Translations under genes and position numbers: made by a program | Shown: one piece after another, positions 8,241 through 16,785 of the stretch | Position numbering within the stretch: position 1 is the stretch's first letter | How the letters are laid out: each line of letters begins with the position of its first letter | Source of the DNA: Actinomycetota bacterium | Lineage (GTDB): Bacteria; Actinomycetota; Acidimicrobiia; Acidimicrobiales; AC-14 | Direction: 5' to 3' | DNA length: 64,000 nucleotides | NCBI GenBank assembly: GCA_005888325.1 | Contig: VAWU01000024.1 | Coordinates: 87,721-151,720, forward strand | Notes under the pieces: model-generated | Databases searched by the model: none | Seen by the model: only the letters and a program-made list of their open reading frames with translations | What the model was told of the DNA's origin: nothing

Positions 8241-10544
8241 ATGGATGAGCCGCCTCCACATGTTCACACCCCGACGGACCACGCCACCCCTCGATCGGTC
8301 TGCGCACCGAGAGCGACGGAGCTCACGGCTGCCCAGGTGACCCAGGACGTGAAGCCCTCGCGGCGGATGTCGGCGACACCGTCCGCGCCGGCCGGCGTCG
8401 GTCGACGTGCCCGGTTCCGTCCGGAGATCGCGGCGGCCGCCGTCCTCTCGGCTGCGTTCCTCGGCATGTCTCTCCTCGCGGCCGGCGACACGGGTTTCTG
8501 GAACGCGGTGGACGACATCGCACAGGTGATCGCGCCGGCCACGGCTTCACTCTCGTGCCTGTCGGCGGCGCGTCGGCGCGACGGACCGGTGCGTGTCGTG
8601 TTGCTGCTCCTCGCAGCCGGGACGGCGCTCTGGTGTGCCGGCCAGGTCCACTGGTCGTGGTGGGAGATCCGCAAGGGCGACCCGCCGCCCACCCCTTCGA
8701 TCGAAGACGTGGCGTTCCTGGGCGCGGCGGTGTTGTTCGTCGTGGCGGTGGCCCTGCTGCTGAACAGCGCGGCGCGGCACCGCTCGCGGCTGCGAGCCGG
8801 GATCGAGGGCCTGATGATCGCGGGCAGCGTCCTCTGTGTCAGCTGGTCGCTGGTGCTGCGGACGGTGTTCACCGAGTCGGACAGCTCCATGGTCGCGCAT
8901 CTGGTGCTGCTCGCGTATCCGGTGCTCGACGTCATCGTCCTGGCGATGCTGCTCTTCGCCCTGACCCGCGTCCAAGGCGCGGCGCGGGTGATGATCAAGC
9001 CGCTCGCGCTCGGCATCGGCGCGATTGCCGTGGCCGACAGCGTCTTCACCGGCCTCACCGCCCTGGACCGCTACAACGGCGTGCAGCCCAACGATGCCGG
9101 GTGGTTCATCGGCTTCCTCGTCATCGCCGTGGCCGCGCGGCACTCGACGAGACCCGAAACTCCCGAGCCGGCCGGCGCCCGCGGCCAGCGCCTCCTTCTC
9201 ACCCTTCCCAGCCTCTCGCTCATCGGCGTCGTGCTGACCGTCGGCGTACGCCAGGCGGGCGGGGAGGCCATCGATGGCACCTTGGTCTGGCTCGCCCTCG
9301 GGCTGCTCGCCGTCAGCGTCATCTATCACCTGTCGGTGATCTTCGAGAACCAGGCTCTTGGCGCGCACCTGGCCGCCGCCCGCGACGAGGCGCTTGCGGC
9401 ATCGGAGATGAAGTCGCAATTCCTCGCCAACATGAGCCACGAGATCCGTACGCCGATGAACGGCGTCATCGGCCTCACCGCCTTGCTGCTGGACTCCGAG
9501 CTCGACGACGAGCAGCAAGAGCTCGCGGAGGGCGTGGCCACCTCGGCCGAGAGCCTGCTCGGGGTCATCAACGACATCCTCGACTTCTCCAAGATCGAGG
9601 CGGGCAAGCTCACGCTCGAGGAGATCGAGTTCGACCTCGAGGATCTGCTCGACGACGTCACCACCATCGTCGCCGACGGCGCACGACGGAAAGGACTCGA
9701 GCTCGTGGCGTACAGCGAGCCCGGGCTCTGGACCAAACGGCGCGGCGATCCCGTGCGCCTCCGCCAGATCCTGCTCAACCTCGCATCGAACGCGGTCAAG
9801 TTCACGAGCGCGGGCCACGTCATCATTCGTGCGGTGGCTCCCCCCTCGAGTGTCGACAGTCGGGAGGTCCGCTTCGAGGTGGTCGACTCCGGGATCGGGA
9901 TCGCCCCTGCCGATCAGGAGCACCTGTTCGATCCCTTCTCCCAGGTGGACGCGTCGACGACGCGGAGGTTCGGCGGTACCGGACTCGGCTTGGCCATCGT
10001 CAAGCAGCTCACCGAGCTGCAGGGTGGGAGCATCACGGTCGAAAGCCAGGAGGGCGGCGGAACCACCTTCGGGGTCACGGTGCCGCTGCCCGTCGAGAAT
10101 TCGACGGCCACCACGGAGACATTGCTCGACGTTCTCGTCGGCCTTCGCGCGTTGGTCGTCGACGACAACACGGTCAACCGGATGATTCTGGCCCACACGC
10201 TGAGGTCGTGGGGCGTCGTCGTCGAAGACGCAGCGGAAGCCGAAGCCGCCCTCGCAGCCGTTCGGCGACACCGGGGCGCCGAGAGCTTCGGGCTGTACCT
10301 ACTGGATCACAACATGCCGGGGATGGACGGAGTCGACCTGTCCCGGACCATCCGCGACGAGGACCCGGACACCCATCGGGTGACGCTGCTGCTCAGCTCC
10401 GGTGGGGGCGTCGACCGAGACGATGCCCGTGACGCAGGCGTCGACTCCGTCATGGTCAAACCCGTGCGCAACAGGGATCTGTTGCAGCGGGTCATCAGCG
10501 GTGTCGTCAAAGAGTCACTTCTCGGAGCCCGATCGGGCCACTAG
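8241..10544 (+). CDS. Multi-pass membrane hybrid sensor histidine kinase with receiver
   Basis: About 767 residues. The N-terminal 360 residues hold about eight hydrophobic segments (for example [19 protein letters not shown] and [19 protein letters not shown]), resembling integral-membrane sensory modules of unknown ligand. HisKA follows with [18 protein letters not shown] (His400), then HATPase_c with [17 protein letters not shown] and [11 protein letters not shown]. The receiver has Asp689 in [11 protein letters not shown] and the VKP lysine. A second receiver is encoded separately 14 bases downstream, so the pair looks like a RpfC/BarA-style relay split into two proteins. The start is uncertain: ATG 8241 lacks a clear ribosome binding site and an in-frame ATG at 8368 is also possible. 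Confidence 0.88.
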   Translation: MDEPPPHVHTPTDHATPRSVCAPRATELTAAQVTQDVKPSRRMSATPSAPAGVGRRARFRPEIAAAAVLSAAFLGMSLLAAGDTGFWNAVDDIAQVIAPATASLSCLSAARRRDGPVRVVLLLLAAGTALWCAGQVHWSWWEIRKGDPPPTPSIEDVAFLGAAVLFVVAVALLLNSAARHRSRLRAGIEGLMIAGSVLCVSWSLVLRTVFTESDSSMVAHLVLLAYPVLDVIVLAMLLFALTRVQGAARVMIKPLALGIGAIAVADSVFTGLTALDRYNGVQPNDAGWFIGFLVIAVAARHSTRPETPEPAGARGQRLLLTLPSLSLIGVVLTVGVRQAGGEAIDGTLVWLALGLLAVSVIYHLSVIFENQALGAHLAAARDEALAASEMKSQFLANMSHEIRTPMNGVIGLTALLLDSELDDEQQELAEGVATSAESLLGVINDILDFSKIEAGKLTLEEIEFDLEDLLDDVTTIVADGARRKGLELVAYSEPGLWTKRRGDPVRLRQILLNLASNAVKFTSAGHVIIRAVAPPSSVDSREVRFEVVDSGIGIAPADQEHLFDPFSQVDASTTRRFGGTGLGLAIVKQLTELQGGSITVESQEGGGTTFGVTVPLPVENSTATTETLLDVLVGLRALVVDDNTVNRMILAHTLRSWGVVVEDAAEAEAALAAVRRHRGAESFGLYLLDHNMPGMDGVDLSRTIRDEDPDTHRVTLLLSSGGGVDRDDARDAGVDSVMVKPVRNRDLLQRVISGVVKESLLGARSGH

Positions 10545-10558
10545 CAAGGAACGCCCAC

Positions 10559-10987
10559 ATGAAGCGCATTCTTCTCGTCGAAGACAACAAGATGAACCAG
10601 CTCGTCGCGGTCAAGACTCTGCAGAAGCTGGGCTACGTGGTCAGGGTCGCGAACGATGGCTCAGAAGCGCTCGACAACTACAGCGGCGGCGAGTTCGACG
10701 CCATCCTGATGGACTGCCAGATGCCGGGCATCGACGGCTTCGAGACGACGTTGAGGTTCCGCGAACGTCAGGCTGCGACCGGTGCGCCTCCCACACCCAT
10801 CATCGGTCTGAGCGCACGGGCGATGGACACCGATCGCCGCGACGCCCTCGCCGTCGGCATGGACGATTACCTCACGAAGCCGTTGCGGGTCGACGAGCTG
10901 AGGACGGTGCTCGGCCGGTGGATACGCACCGACGACGAGAGCCCGGACGATGCGGTGTCGACGGTGGACGCCGACAAGATCCTCTGA
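10559..10987 (+). CDS. Stand-alone CheY-like response regulator
   Basis: About 142 residues, a receiver domain only. It has the acidic pocket in LLVEDNKMNQ, phospho-acceptor Asp52 in ILMDCQMPGIDGFE, the switch serine in IIGLSARAMD, and Lys107 in YLTKPL. A short tail of about 20 residues carries no output domain, so it should act by protein contact or as a phosphate shuttle for the kinase encoded just upstream (14-base gap, AAGGA 8 bases before the ATG). It resembles the last receiver of RpfC/BarA-type hybrid kinases more than a chemotaxis CheY. Confidence 0.9.
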   Translation: MKRILLVEDNKMNQLVAVKTLQKLGYVVRVANDGSEALDNYSGGEFDAILMDCQMPGIDGFETTLRFRERQAATGAPPTPIIGLSARAMDTDRRDALAVGMDDYLTKPLRVDELRTVLGRWIRTDDESPDDAVSTVDADKIL

Positions 10988-11059
10988 TCCAAGCCGCCGT
11001 CTCGCGCCGAATCAAGTGCGTTCGGCGAGTTCGGTGCTCGCGGAACAGGAGGATCCGTC

Positions 11060-11464
11060 ATGTCACTCGTCCGTCTCCTTCCTGCTTGGTTCCATGCCAT
11101 CGCCGACTATGCCGTCGGCCTCTCGCTGATCGTCGTCGCGGTGGCGGTGGGCGGCTCGGCCGGGGCGGTGGCCACCGGTGTCGTCGTGGGCGCCACGGTC
11201 CTCGTCGTCAGCATGCTGACGAAGTACCCGCTCGGCGTGGCGAAGGTGCTCCCGTTCACCGTTCACTCTGCCGGCGACTACCTCGCGGCGGCGCTGTTGC
11301 TCGGCGCGCCGTGGGCCTTGAACTTCGCCGACGGCGATGGTGGCCTGGCCGCGTTCTACGTCGTCGCGGGCGTCGCGGTGCTCGCGGTGAGCCTCATCAC
11401 CAACTACCAGTACAGCCCGAAGCGGGAATGGGGCACGGCGAAGGCTGCTGCGAGCCCTGCCTGA
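11060..11464 (+). CDS. Small four-helix membrane protein (SPW-repeat-like)
   Basis: About 134 residues with four hydrophobic segments arranged as two similar halves: each has a conserved short motif (WFHAIADYAVG in the first, TVHSAGDYLAAALLLGAPW in the second). This internal duplication and the APWALNF motif resemble SPW-repeat membrane proteins, whose function is not established. The ATG is well supported by AGGAGG. It follows the two-component pair after 72 bases containing a weak 7-bp hairpin (11005-11027), and ends just before a strong hairpin terminator. Confidence 0.65.
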   Translation: MSLVRLLPAWFHAIADYAVGLSLIVVAVAVGGSAGAVATGVVVGATVLVVSMLTKYPLGVAKVLPFTVHSAGDYLAAALLLGAPWALNFADGDGGLAAFYVVAGVAVLAVSLITNYQYSPKREWGTAKAAASPA

Positions 11465-11488
11465 GCAGCACCGGGCAACGGTGAAGTG

Positions 11489-11524
11489 CCACTGGGTTGG
11501 ACGGCGACTCGTCCAACCCAGTGG
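11489..11524. terminator. Strong 15-bp hairpin between convergent units
   Basis: A perfect 15-bp inverted repeat (arms 11489-11503 and 11510-11524) with a 6-base loop. It lies between the plus-strand membrane protein and the 3' end of the minus-strand tRNA-Gln, so it can serve both directions. There is no T-tract on either side, as is common for actinobacterial terminators. Confidence 0.6.
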
Positions 11525-11570
11525 AGCGGTCAGGGCGACGACGCGTCGAGGTTCGCGTCGTGGACGTGAG

Positions 11571-11642
11571 CTCGGGGGGGAGGACTCGAACCCCCAATAA
11601 CAGGGCCAGAACCTGCCGTGTTGCCGATTACACCACCCCCGA
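11571..11642 (-). tRNA. tRNA-Gln (anticodon CUG)
   Basis: The minus strand reads as a 72-nt cloverleaf. The acceptor arms TCGGGGG and CCCCCGA pair fully. The D arm is GGTGTAATCGGCAAC, the anticodon loop is TTCTGGC with anticodon CTG closed by the CAGG/CCTG stem, and the T arm contains GGTTCGAGTCC. CCA is not encoded. Anticodon and overall similarity to bacterial tRNA-Gln identify it as glutamine-specific. It starts 19 bases after the stop codon of the GluRS fusion gene and is probably co-transcribed with it. Confidence 0.93.
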
Positions 11643-11661
11643 ATGGGCGGAAGCGGTCAGG

Positions 11662-13674
11662 TTAGCCGCTCGTCTTGCGTTGCCGCACACGGGTGACGAC
11701 CTGGTCGACGCCGCTCACCTCGCGGAACCCGAAGATCCGCCCAAGCCCCACGGCAACGGCCTCGCGCGCGATGAACTTCGCCTCGGTCGCTCCGTGAATC
11801 GGGCTCGTGCGTGTCGGCGAGGCCCACCCCACGAGGTTCAGCTCGCCGGCCATCGACGTGAGCCGCAGCGAGTGGAAGGGATCGGACACGAGCAGCACGC
11901 GGTCGATCCCGTCCGCGTGCAGGAACGAGGCGGCCGCGGCGAGCGACTGCCAGGAGGAGCGCCCCGTGACCTCGCGGCGGATGGCGTCGTCGGGGACCCC
12001 CTGAGTGTGCAGGTAGTCCGCCGATGCCGTCGCCTCCGTGAAGCGATCCCCCGGCTGGCGGCCGCCGGTCACGACGATGACGGGTGCCAGCCTGCGCCGG
12101 TAGAGCTCGACGGCGTGATCGAGACGGGCGCGGAGCACCTCGGACGGCCGGCCGTCGTACTGCGCGGCGCCGAGCACCACGATGGCTTGCGCAGGACGGG
12201 CCTGGTCACGCCGCGACGTCATCCAGACCTGCACGAAGGTCACGCCGAAGTACACGACGACGACTGCGAACAGGCCCAGCAGGATCCGCAGCAGCGCCTC
12301 GCGCAGCCGCTCGAGCGCGCGCTCGCGACCGAGCAGCTCGAGCGACTCGAACAGCGGGGGGCCCACGGTGCGACCGGTGACGGCGACACGGATGGGAACC
12401 TGGGCCTTGTTGAGCTTCAACCCGTGGCGCTCGCCGATGACGGCCGTGAGCTCGTGCAGCGCATCGCGCTGCCACGCGCACGTCTCGTACTCACGAAGCG
12501 CATCGTCGACGATGGCGAGCGACGTGAGCTGACCCGTCACCTTCTCCCACGCCGCCTGGTCGATCGCGGGCTTGTCGAGGAAGAGGAAATCCACCCACGT
12601 CGGCACCTCGGCGAGCGTCTTCACCCGCTGCTGCACCTCGGGCGCGATGGCCTCGAACCGGGCGGGGTCGTACGCCTCCGGCGGCCATGGGGCGTCGAGC
12701 TCCAGCCAGGGCGTCGCCTCGCGGACGAACGTCGCCACCGGCATCGCCCGGATGTACTCGGCGTTGATGTGGTCGAGCTTCTTGACGTCGAAGTAGGCGG
12801 ACGCCTTGGTGACGTGTTCGAGCTCGAACTCGGCCACCAGCTCCTCGACCGTGAGGATCTCCCGCCCGTCGGCCGGCGCCCAACCCAGCAGGGCCAGGTA
12901 GTTGCGCATCGCAGCCGCGAGGTAACCGCGCTCGCGATACTCCTCGAGGGCGACGTCGTCGCGCCGCTTCGAGAGCTTCTGGCGCTTCTCGTTCACGATC
13001 ATCGGGAGGTGCGCGAAGACGGGATCGTTCTCTGCACCCAGCGCCCGGCGCAGGAGCAGGGCTCGGGGCGTCGACGACAGCAGGTCCTCGCCCCGCACGA
13101 CGTGGGTGATCCCCATGTCGAGGTCGTCGACCGCGTTGGCGAGCAGGAACACCGAGGTGCCGTCGGAACGGAGGATCACGAAGTCCTCCAGCGCGTCGTG
13201 GGCGAACCGCACCTCGCCTCGGATCAGGTCGTGCACGACCGTGTCACCTTCGTCGGGCGTGCGAAAGCGCACGACGCGTGCGTCTCCCGGGCCGAGCCCC
13301 CGATCGCGGCAGTACCCGTCGTAGCCGGGCTTGGGGTTGTCCTTGGTTCGGGCGTCGATCAGCTCGCGCGTGCAGTCGCACCAGTACGCCCGCCCCTCGT
13401 CGAGCAACCGCTGCGCCGAGGCGCGGTACAGCTCCAGCCGACCCGACTGCCGCACGGGCCCCTCGTCCCAGTCGAGGCCGAGCCAACGCAGCGCGCTCGA
13501 GATCCCGTCGACGAGGTCTTCGCGCGAACGCGCGGCGTCGGTGTCCTCGATGCGCAGGACGAAGGTGCCCCCGGTGTGGCGGGCGAAGAGCCAGTTGAAC
13601 AGCGCCGAGCGGGCGCTCCCCACGTGCAGGAAACCGGTCGGCGCGGGCGAGAAGCGAACTCGGGGGCCCGGCAT
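11662..13674 (-). CDS. gltX: Glutamyl-tRNA synthetase fused to a membrane-anchored YdcF/SanA-like (DUF218) domain
   Basis: About 670 residues. Residues 1-458 are a full-length class I GluRS: the HIGH-like motif in PAPTGFLHVGSARSALFNW, the KMSKS-like KLSKR, and the normal C-terminal end VAVTGRTVGPPLFESLELLG. With no stop, the frame continues into one hydrophobic helix (about 463-483) and a DUF218 domain with QAIVVLGAAQYDG, VIVVTGG and LLVSDPFHSLR. DUF218 proteins (YdcF, SanA, ElyC) act in envelope biology. The enzyme is probably non-discriminating because tRNA-Gln lies directly downstream and GatCAB is encoded in the same window. A TAGCCT hexamer sits 8 bases before the ATG. A lost stop codon or sequence error is possible but both halves are intact and in frame. 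Confidence 0.88.
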   Translation of the reverse strand: MPGPRVRFSPAPTGFLHVGSARSALFNWLFARHTGGTFVLRIEDTDAARSREDLVDGISSALRWLGLDWDEGPVRQSGRLELYRASAQRLLDEGRAYWCDCTRELIDARTKDNPKPGYDGYCRDRGLGPGDARVVRFRTPDEGDTVVHDLIRGEVRFAHDALEDFVILRSDGTSVFLLANAVDDLDMGITHVVRGEDLLSSTPRALLLRRALGAENDPVFAHLPMIVNEKRQKLSKRRDDVALEEYRERGYLAAAMRNYLALLGWAPADGREILTVEELVAEFELEHVTKASAYFDVKKLDHINAEYIRAMPVATFVREATPWLELDAPWPPEAYDPARFEAIAPEVQQRVKTLAEVPTWVDFLFLDKPAIDQAAWEKVTGQLTSLAIVDDALREYETCAWQRDALHELTAVIGERHGLKLNKAQVPIRVAVTGRTVGPPLFESLELLGRERALERLREALLRILLGLFAVVVVYFGVTFVQVWMTSRRDQARPAQAIVVLGAAQYDGRPSEVLRARLDHAVELYRRRLAPVIVVTGGRQPGDRFTEATASADYLHTQGVPDDAIRREVTGRSSWQSLAAAASFLHADGIDRVLLVSDPFHSLRLTSMAGELNLVGWASPTRTSPIHGATEAKFIAREAVAVGLGRIFGFREVSGVDQVVTRVRQRKTSG

Positions 13675-13702
13675 ACGGGTCGAGGCTACCCTCGACCTTC
13701 CG

Positions 13703-15115
13703 ATGCCCAAGAGCGTGCTCACTCCGCAGGCCGAGAACTTCCCGCAGTGGTACCAGGACGTGGTCGCGAAGGCGGAGCTGGCCGAGAACGGCCCGGTGCG
13801 GGGCACGATGGTGATCCGCCCCTACGGCTACGCCATCTGGGAGCGGCTGCAGCGCGAGCTCGACGACCGCATCAAGGCCGCCGGTGCGAGCAACGCGTAC
13901 TTCCCGCTGTTCATCCCCGAGTCCTTCCTACGCAAGGAAGCCGAGCACGTCGAGGGCTTCAGCCCCGAGCTCGCGGTCGTCACCCACGGCGGGGGCAAGA
14001 AGCTCGAAGAGCCGGTCGTCGTGCGCCCCACCAGCGAGACGGTGATCAACGCCTTCTTCTCCAAATGGGTGCAGAGCTATCGCGACCTGCCCATGCTGCT
14101 CAACCAGTGGTGCAACGTCGTGCGCTGGGAGCTGCGGCCGCGTCTCTTCCTCCGCACCACCGAGTTCCTCTGGCAGGAAGGTCACACCTGTCATGCGTCG
14201 GAGGACGACGCCCGCACCTACGCCCTGCGCATCCTGGCCGACGTCTACGAGCAGACGATGACCGACGTCATGGCCATGCCGGTCCTCGCCGGGATGAAGA
14301 CGCCCGGCGAGACCTTCGCGGGAGCCGACATCAGCTGGACCTGTGAGGGGATGATGCTCGACGGCAAGGCGGTGCAGATGGGCACCAGTCACCTCCTGGG
14401 CCAGAACTTCGCCCGCGTGTTCGAGACCCAGTTCCTCACCGAGACCGGCGAGCAGGAGTTCGTGTGGCAGACGTCGTGGGGCGTGTCGACGCGCCTCGTG
14501 GGCGCGCTCATCATGGGCCACGGCGACGACAACGGCCTCTGCGTGCCGCCCCGCCTGGCCCCGGTGCAGGTCGTGGTGCTCGTCGTGCGCGACGAGGAGG
14601 GCGTGGGTGAGCGTGCTGCGGCTCTCGCGCAGGAGTTGCGCGACGCGGGAGCACGCGTCGAGCTCGACGCGCGCGTCGCCACCTCGTTCGGGCGTCGAGC
14701 CGTCGAGTGGGAGCTCAAGGGCGTGCCTGTCCGAGTCGAGCTGGGGCCGCGCGATCTGGCTGCCGGCAACGCCAACCTCGTGCGGCGGGACGACAACACC
14801 AAGACCGCCGTCCCACTCGTCGGGCTGGGCCGGCGCATCGCTGACGTGCTCGACGACGTCCAGCGCGTCCTCCACACGCGCGCGCGCTCGTTTCGCGACG
14901 ACCACACGGTCGAGGCCTCGTCGCTCGATGACGGGCGCGAGGCCGCGCAGTCCGGCTTCGCCCGGTTGCCGTGGAATCTCGTCGGGGAGGGGCAGGGCGA
15001 GGCACGGCTGGCCGAGAAGAGCGTCAGCGTCCGCTGCCTCCAACGGCCGGACGGCTCGGTACCCGCGTCGCGCGACGAAGCCGACCTCGTCGCCGTCGTC
15101 GGCCGGTCCTACTGA
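13703..15115 (+). CDS. proS: Prolyl-tRNA synthetase, archaeal/eukaryotic-like short type
   Basis: About 470 residues, matching the short ProRS type without the editing insertion of E. coli ProS. Class II motifs are visible: motif 1 around YGYAIWERLQRELDDRIK, motif 2 with VRPTSETVINAFFSKW and VRWELRPRLFLRTTEFLWQE, and motif 3 in the GALIMGHGDDNGLCVPP segment. The anticodon-binding domain starts near APVQVVVLVV. It charges tRNA-Pro in the cytoplasm. It is divergent from gltX with only 28 bases between start codons. The ATG is the family start; a TACCCT hexamer lies 10 bases upstream. Confidence 0.93.
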   Translation: MPKSVLTPQAENFPQWYQDVVAKAELAENGPVRGTMVIRPYGYAIWERLQRELDDRIKAAGASNAYFPLFIPESFLRKEAEHVEGFSPELAVVTHGGGKKLEEPVVVRPTSETVINAFFSKWVQSYRDLPMLLNQWCNVVRWELRPRLFLRTTEFLWQEGHTCHASEDDARTYALRILADVYEQTMTDVMAMPVLAGMKTPGETFAGADISWTCEGMMLDGKAVQMGTSHLLGQNFARVFETQFLTETGEQEFVWQTSWGVSTRLVGALIMGHGDDNGLCVPPRLAPVQVVVLVVRDEEGVGERAAALAQELRDAGARVELDARVATSFGRRAVEWELKGVPVRVELGPRDLAAGNANLVRRDDNTKTAVPLVGLGRRIADVLDDVQRVLHTRARSFRDDHTVEASSLDDGREAAQSGFARLPWNLVGEGQGEARLAEKSVSVRCLQRPDGSVPASRDEADLVAVVGRSY

Positions 15116-15149
15116 CCCGCGCCGCCGGACGCGGCGCGCGCGGCGGTCG

Positions 15150-16088
15150 CTACTGGGCTCCCCACCAGACATACGTGAGGTTGATGCCCATCACGGCCTG
15201 CCACGGCTGGGCGTTGTCGTACTTCGTGGTGAGCTTGTAGCTGTGACCCGCGATCACCTTCTCGTGGAGCACGCACGCGTTGATCGACATGATGTGCATG
15301 AACTCGTCGGGGTGCTCGTACTCCACCACGCTCTTGCAGAGGTTCGTGCCCGTCGTGTCGTCCCTGAGCGTGTTGCTGATCCCCCCTTCGTGCAGGTGGG
15401 CTCCGGTGAAGACGACCATGCCGTCGCGAGCCGCGGTCCACGAGCGCGACCTGTAATAGAAGCTCCCGGGCCCACCGTTGCCCGGCACGTCGAAGGTCGA
15501 CCCGCCGCAGCCCGTGACGTCCTGGAACAGCGGCTGCACCGGCCGGGAGTTGGTGGCGTTGGCGCCCGGTTGGTAGTCGAGCGTGTACTGGATGTAGACG
15601 GTCTTGGCGGGGGTGCCGGGCGGGGTCATGTTCATCAGGTGGTAGATGGCGCCCCACTGATCGTTGGCTCCGACGAGGTAGGCGTACGGTCCCCAGATGG
15701 AGATGGGCGTGCGCTCCATCCCCGCGCCGATGAAGCGCTCTCGCCTCCCCGGGCACAGCACGTCGGTATGGGCCGAGGTCGTCAGCACGATGTGGTGCAG
15801 GTGCACCTTGTCCACCGGCACCGGCGTCCCGTTGGAGTTCACCACGTCGAACCGGGCTCCCTTCAGCCCGAAGCTGCCCGTGGGACGGGGGAAGCCCGAT
15901 GCGGGCGACCCCATGACCTCGCCCCCGGCGGCGATCGTGAAGGGCCCGTAGCGGAAGGTCTGGGTGAGGGTGTCACCCCCACCCGGAGGCGCATTGACGA
16001 GTGGCTCGCACGCGGTTCCGACGAGCAGGACGGCCGCTCCCAGCAGCCCCAGAACGGCAAGCCTCCGACCGTTGGCCGATACACGCAT
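15150..16088 (-). CDS. Putative lipoprotein with Nod19/copper-monooxygenase-like His motifs
   Basis: About 312 residues. The N-terminus is a lipoprotein-type signal (LAVLGLLGAAVLLVGTAC), with Cys27 as the likely lipidated residue, although the -3 position is Gly rather than Leu. The mature part is rich in beta strands and His motifs: VDKVHLHHIVL, GAHLHEGG and MHIMSINACVL. This pattern recalls the SURNod19 family and peptidylglycine-type copper monooxygenases. I infer an extracytoplasmic copper-binding or related role without certainty. AAGGGGG precedes the ATG. It is convergent with proS, 34 bases apart. Confidence 0.6.
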   Translation of the reverse strand: MRVSANGRRLAVLGLLGAAVLLVGTACEPLVNAPPGGGDTLTQTFRYGPFTIAAGGEVMGSPASGFPRPTGSFGLKGARFDVVNSNGTPVPVDKVHLHHIVLTTSAHTDVLCPGRRERFIGAGMERTPISIWGPYAYLVGANDQWGAIYHLMNMTPPGTPAKTVYIQYTLDYQPGANATNSRPVQPLFQDVTGCGGSTFDVPGNGGPGSFYYRSRSWTAARDGMVVFTGAHLHEGGISNTLRDDTTGTNLCKSVVEYEHPDEFMHIMSINACVLHEKVIAGHSYKLTTKYDNAQPWQAVMGINLTYVWWGAQ

Positions 16089-16219
16089 GGCGCCCCCTTG
16101 GCTCGTGCTCGATCTCCCGTGCCGCCGTGTGGCGCCACGAGTCTGAATCACAAATGTGAGGAAAGCATGACCTCGCCCGGCCTGCGCCTGCCGAGCTCGG
16201 GTCCGCGAAGGTCGGCCCG

Positions 16220-16687
16220 TCAGGCCGGAGCCATCGGCGTGACCTCCACGTAGACGGAGGCGACCTGCTGCCCCAGCTGTGTATACAGCCGGCGACCGAG
16301 CCCGTAGTTCGCCTGCAGACACCGTTCGGCGTCGGCCGCCTCTTCGATCGGCAGGACCCTCGCGGTGCCGACGAGCGGCGCCGAGAGCGGCCGTCCTCGC
16401 GTGGTTGCGGCGGCAATGCGCACCTGGGGGTTACGCCCGATGCGCTTCACCTTGGCGGTGGCTGCCCCTGTGTGGAAATAGAGCTTGCCGTTTCCGGTTC
16501 CGAACCACAGCGGTGATGGCACGGGCTCACCGCTCTTCTTGTAGGTCACCAGCACGCAGTACTTGCGCCCCTGAAGGTCGGCGAGGCTGCCCGTCGGCGC
16601 CATCTCCGCGACGTCCTGCGCCTTCGAGCTTCGCATCCAGTCGTAGAAGCGGTCGCTCGATCGGGCGAACCGTTCGCTCAAGCTCAT
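16220..16687 (-). CDS. PPOX-class F420/FMN-dependent split-barrel enzyme
   Basis: About 155 residues. A helical N-terminus (MSLSERFARSSDRFYDWM) precedes a split-barrel core with YCVLVTYKKSGEPVPSPLWF, KLYFHTGAATAKVKRIGRNP and RPLSAPLVGTARVL. These match actinobacterial PPOX-class proteins such as the Rv2061 type, most of which use F420. The physiological substrate is unknown. It lies downstream of the GGDEF-EAL gene on the same strand with 98 bases between. Alternative upstream starts would add an unconserved extension. Confidence 0.75.
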   Translation of the reverse strand: MSLSERFARSSDRFYDWMRSSKAQDVAEMAPTGSLADLQGRKYCVLVTYKKSGEPVPSPLWFGTGNGKLYFHTGAATAKVKRIGRNPQVRIAAATTRGRPLSAPLVGTARVLPIEEAADAERCLQANYGLGRRLYTQLGQQVASVYVEVTPMAPA

Positions 16688-16785
16688 GGGCAAGACGATG
16701 GTGCCCGACGACGCAGCGCCGCAAGTTCGCTCCCCGTGGTTCAGCCGGCCAACGCGGACCCCCCCGATCGAGCGGGCGCCGCATG

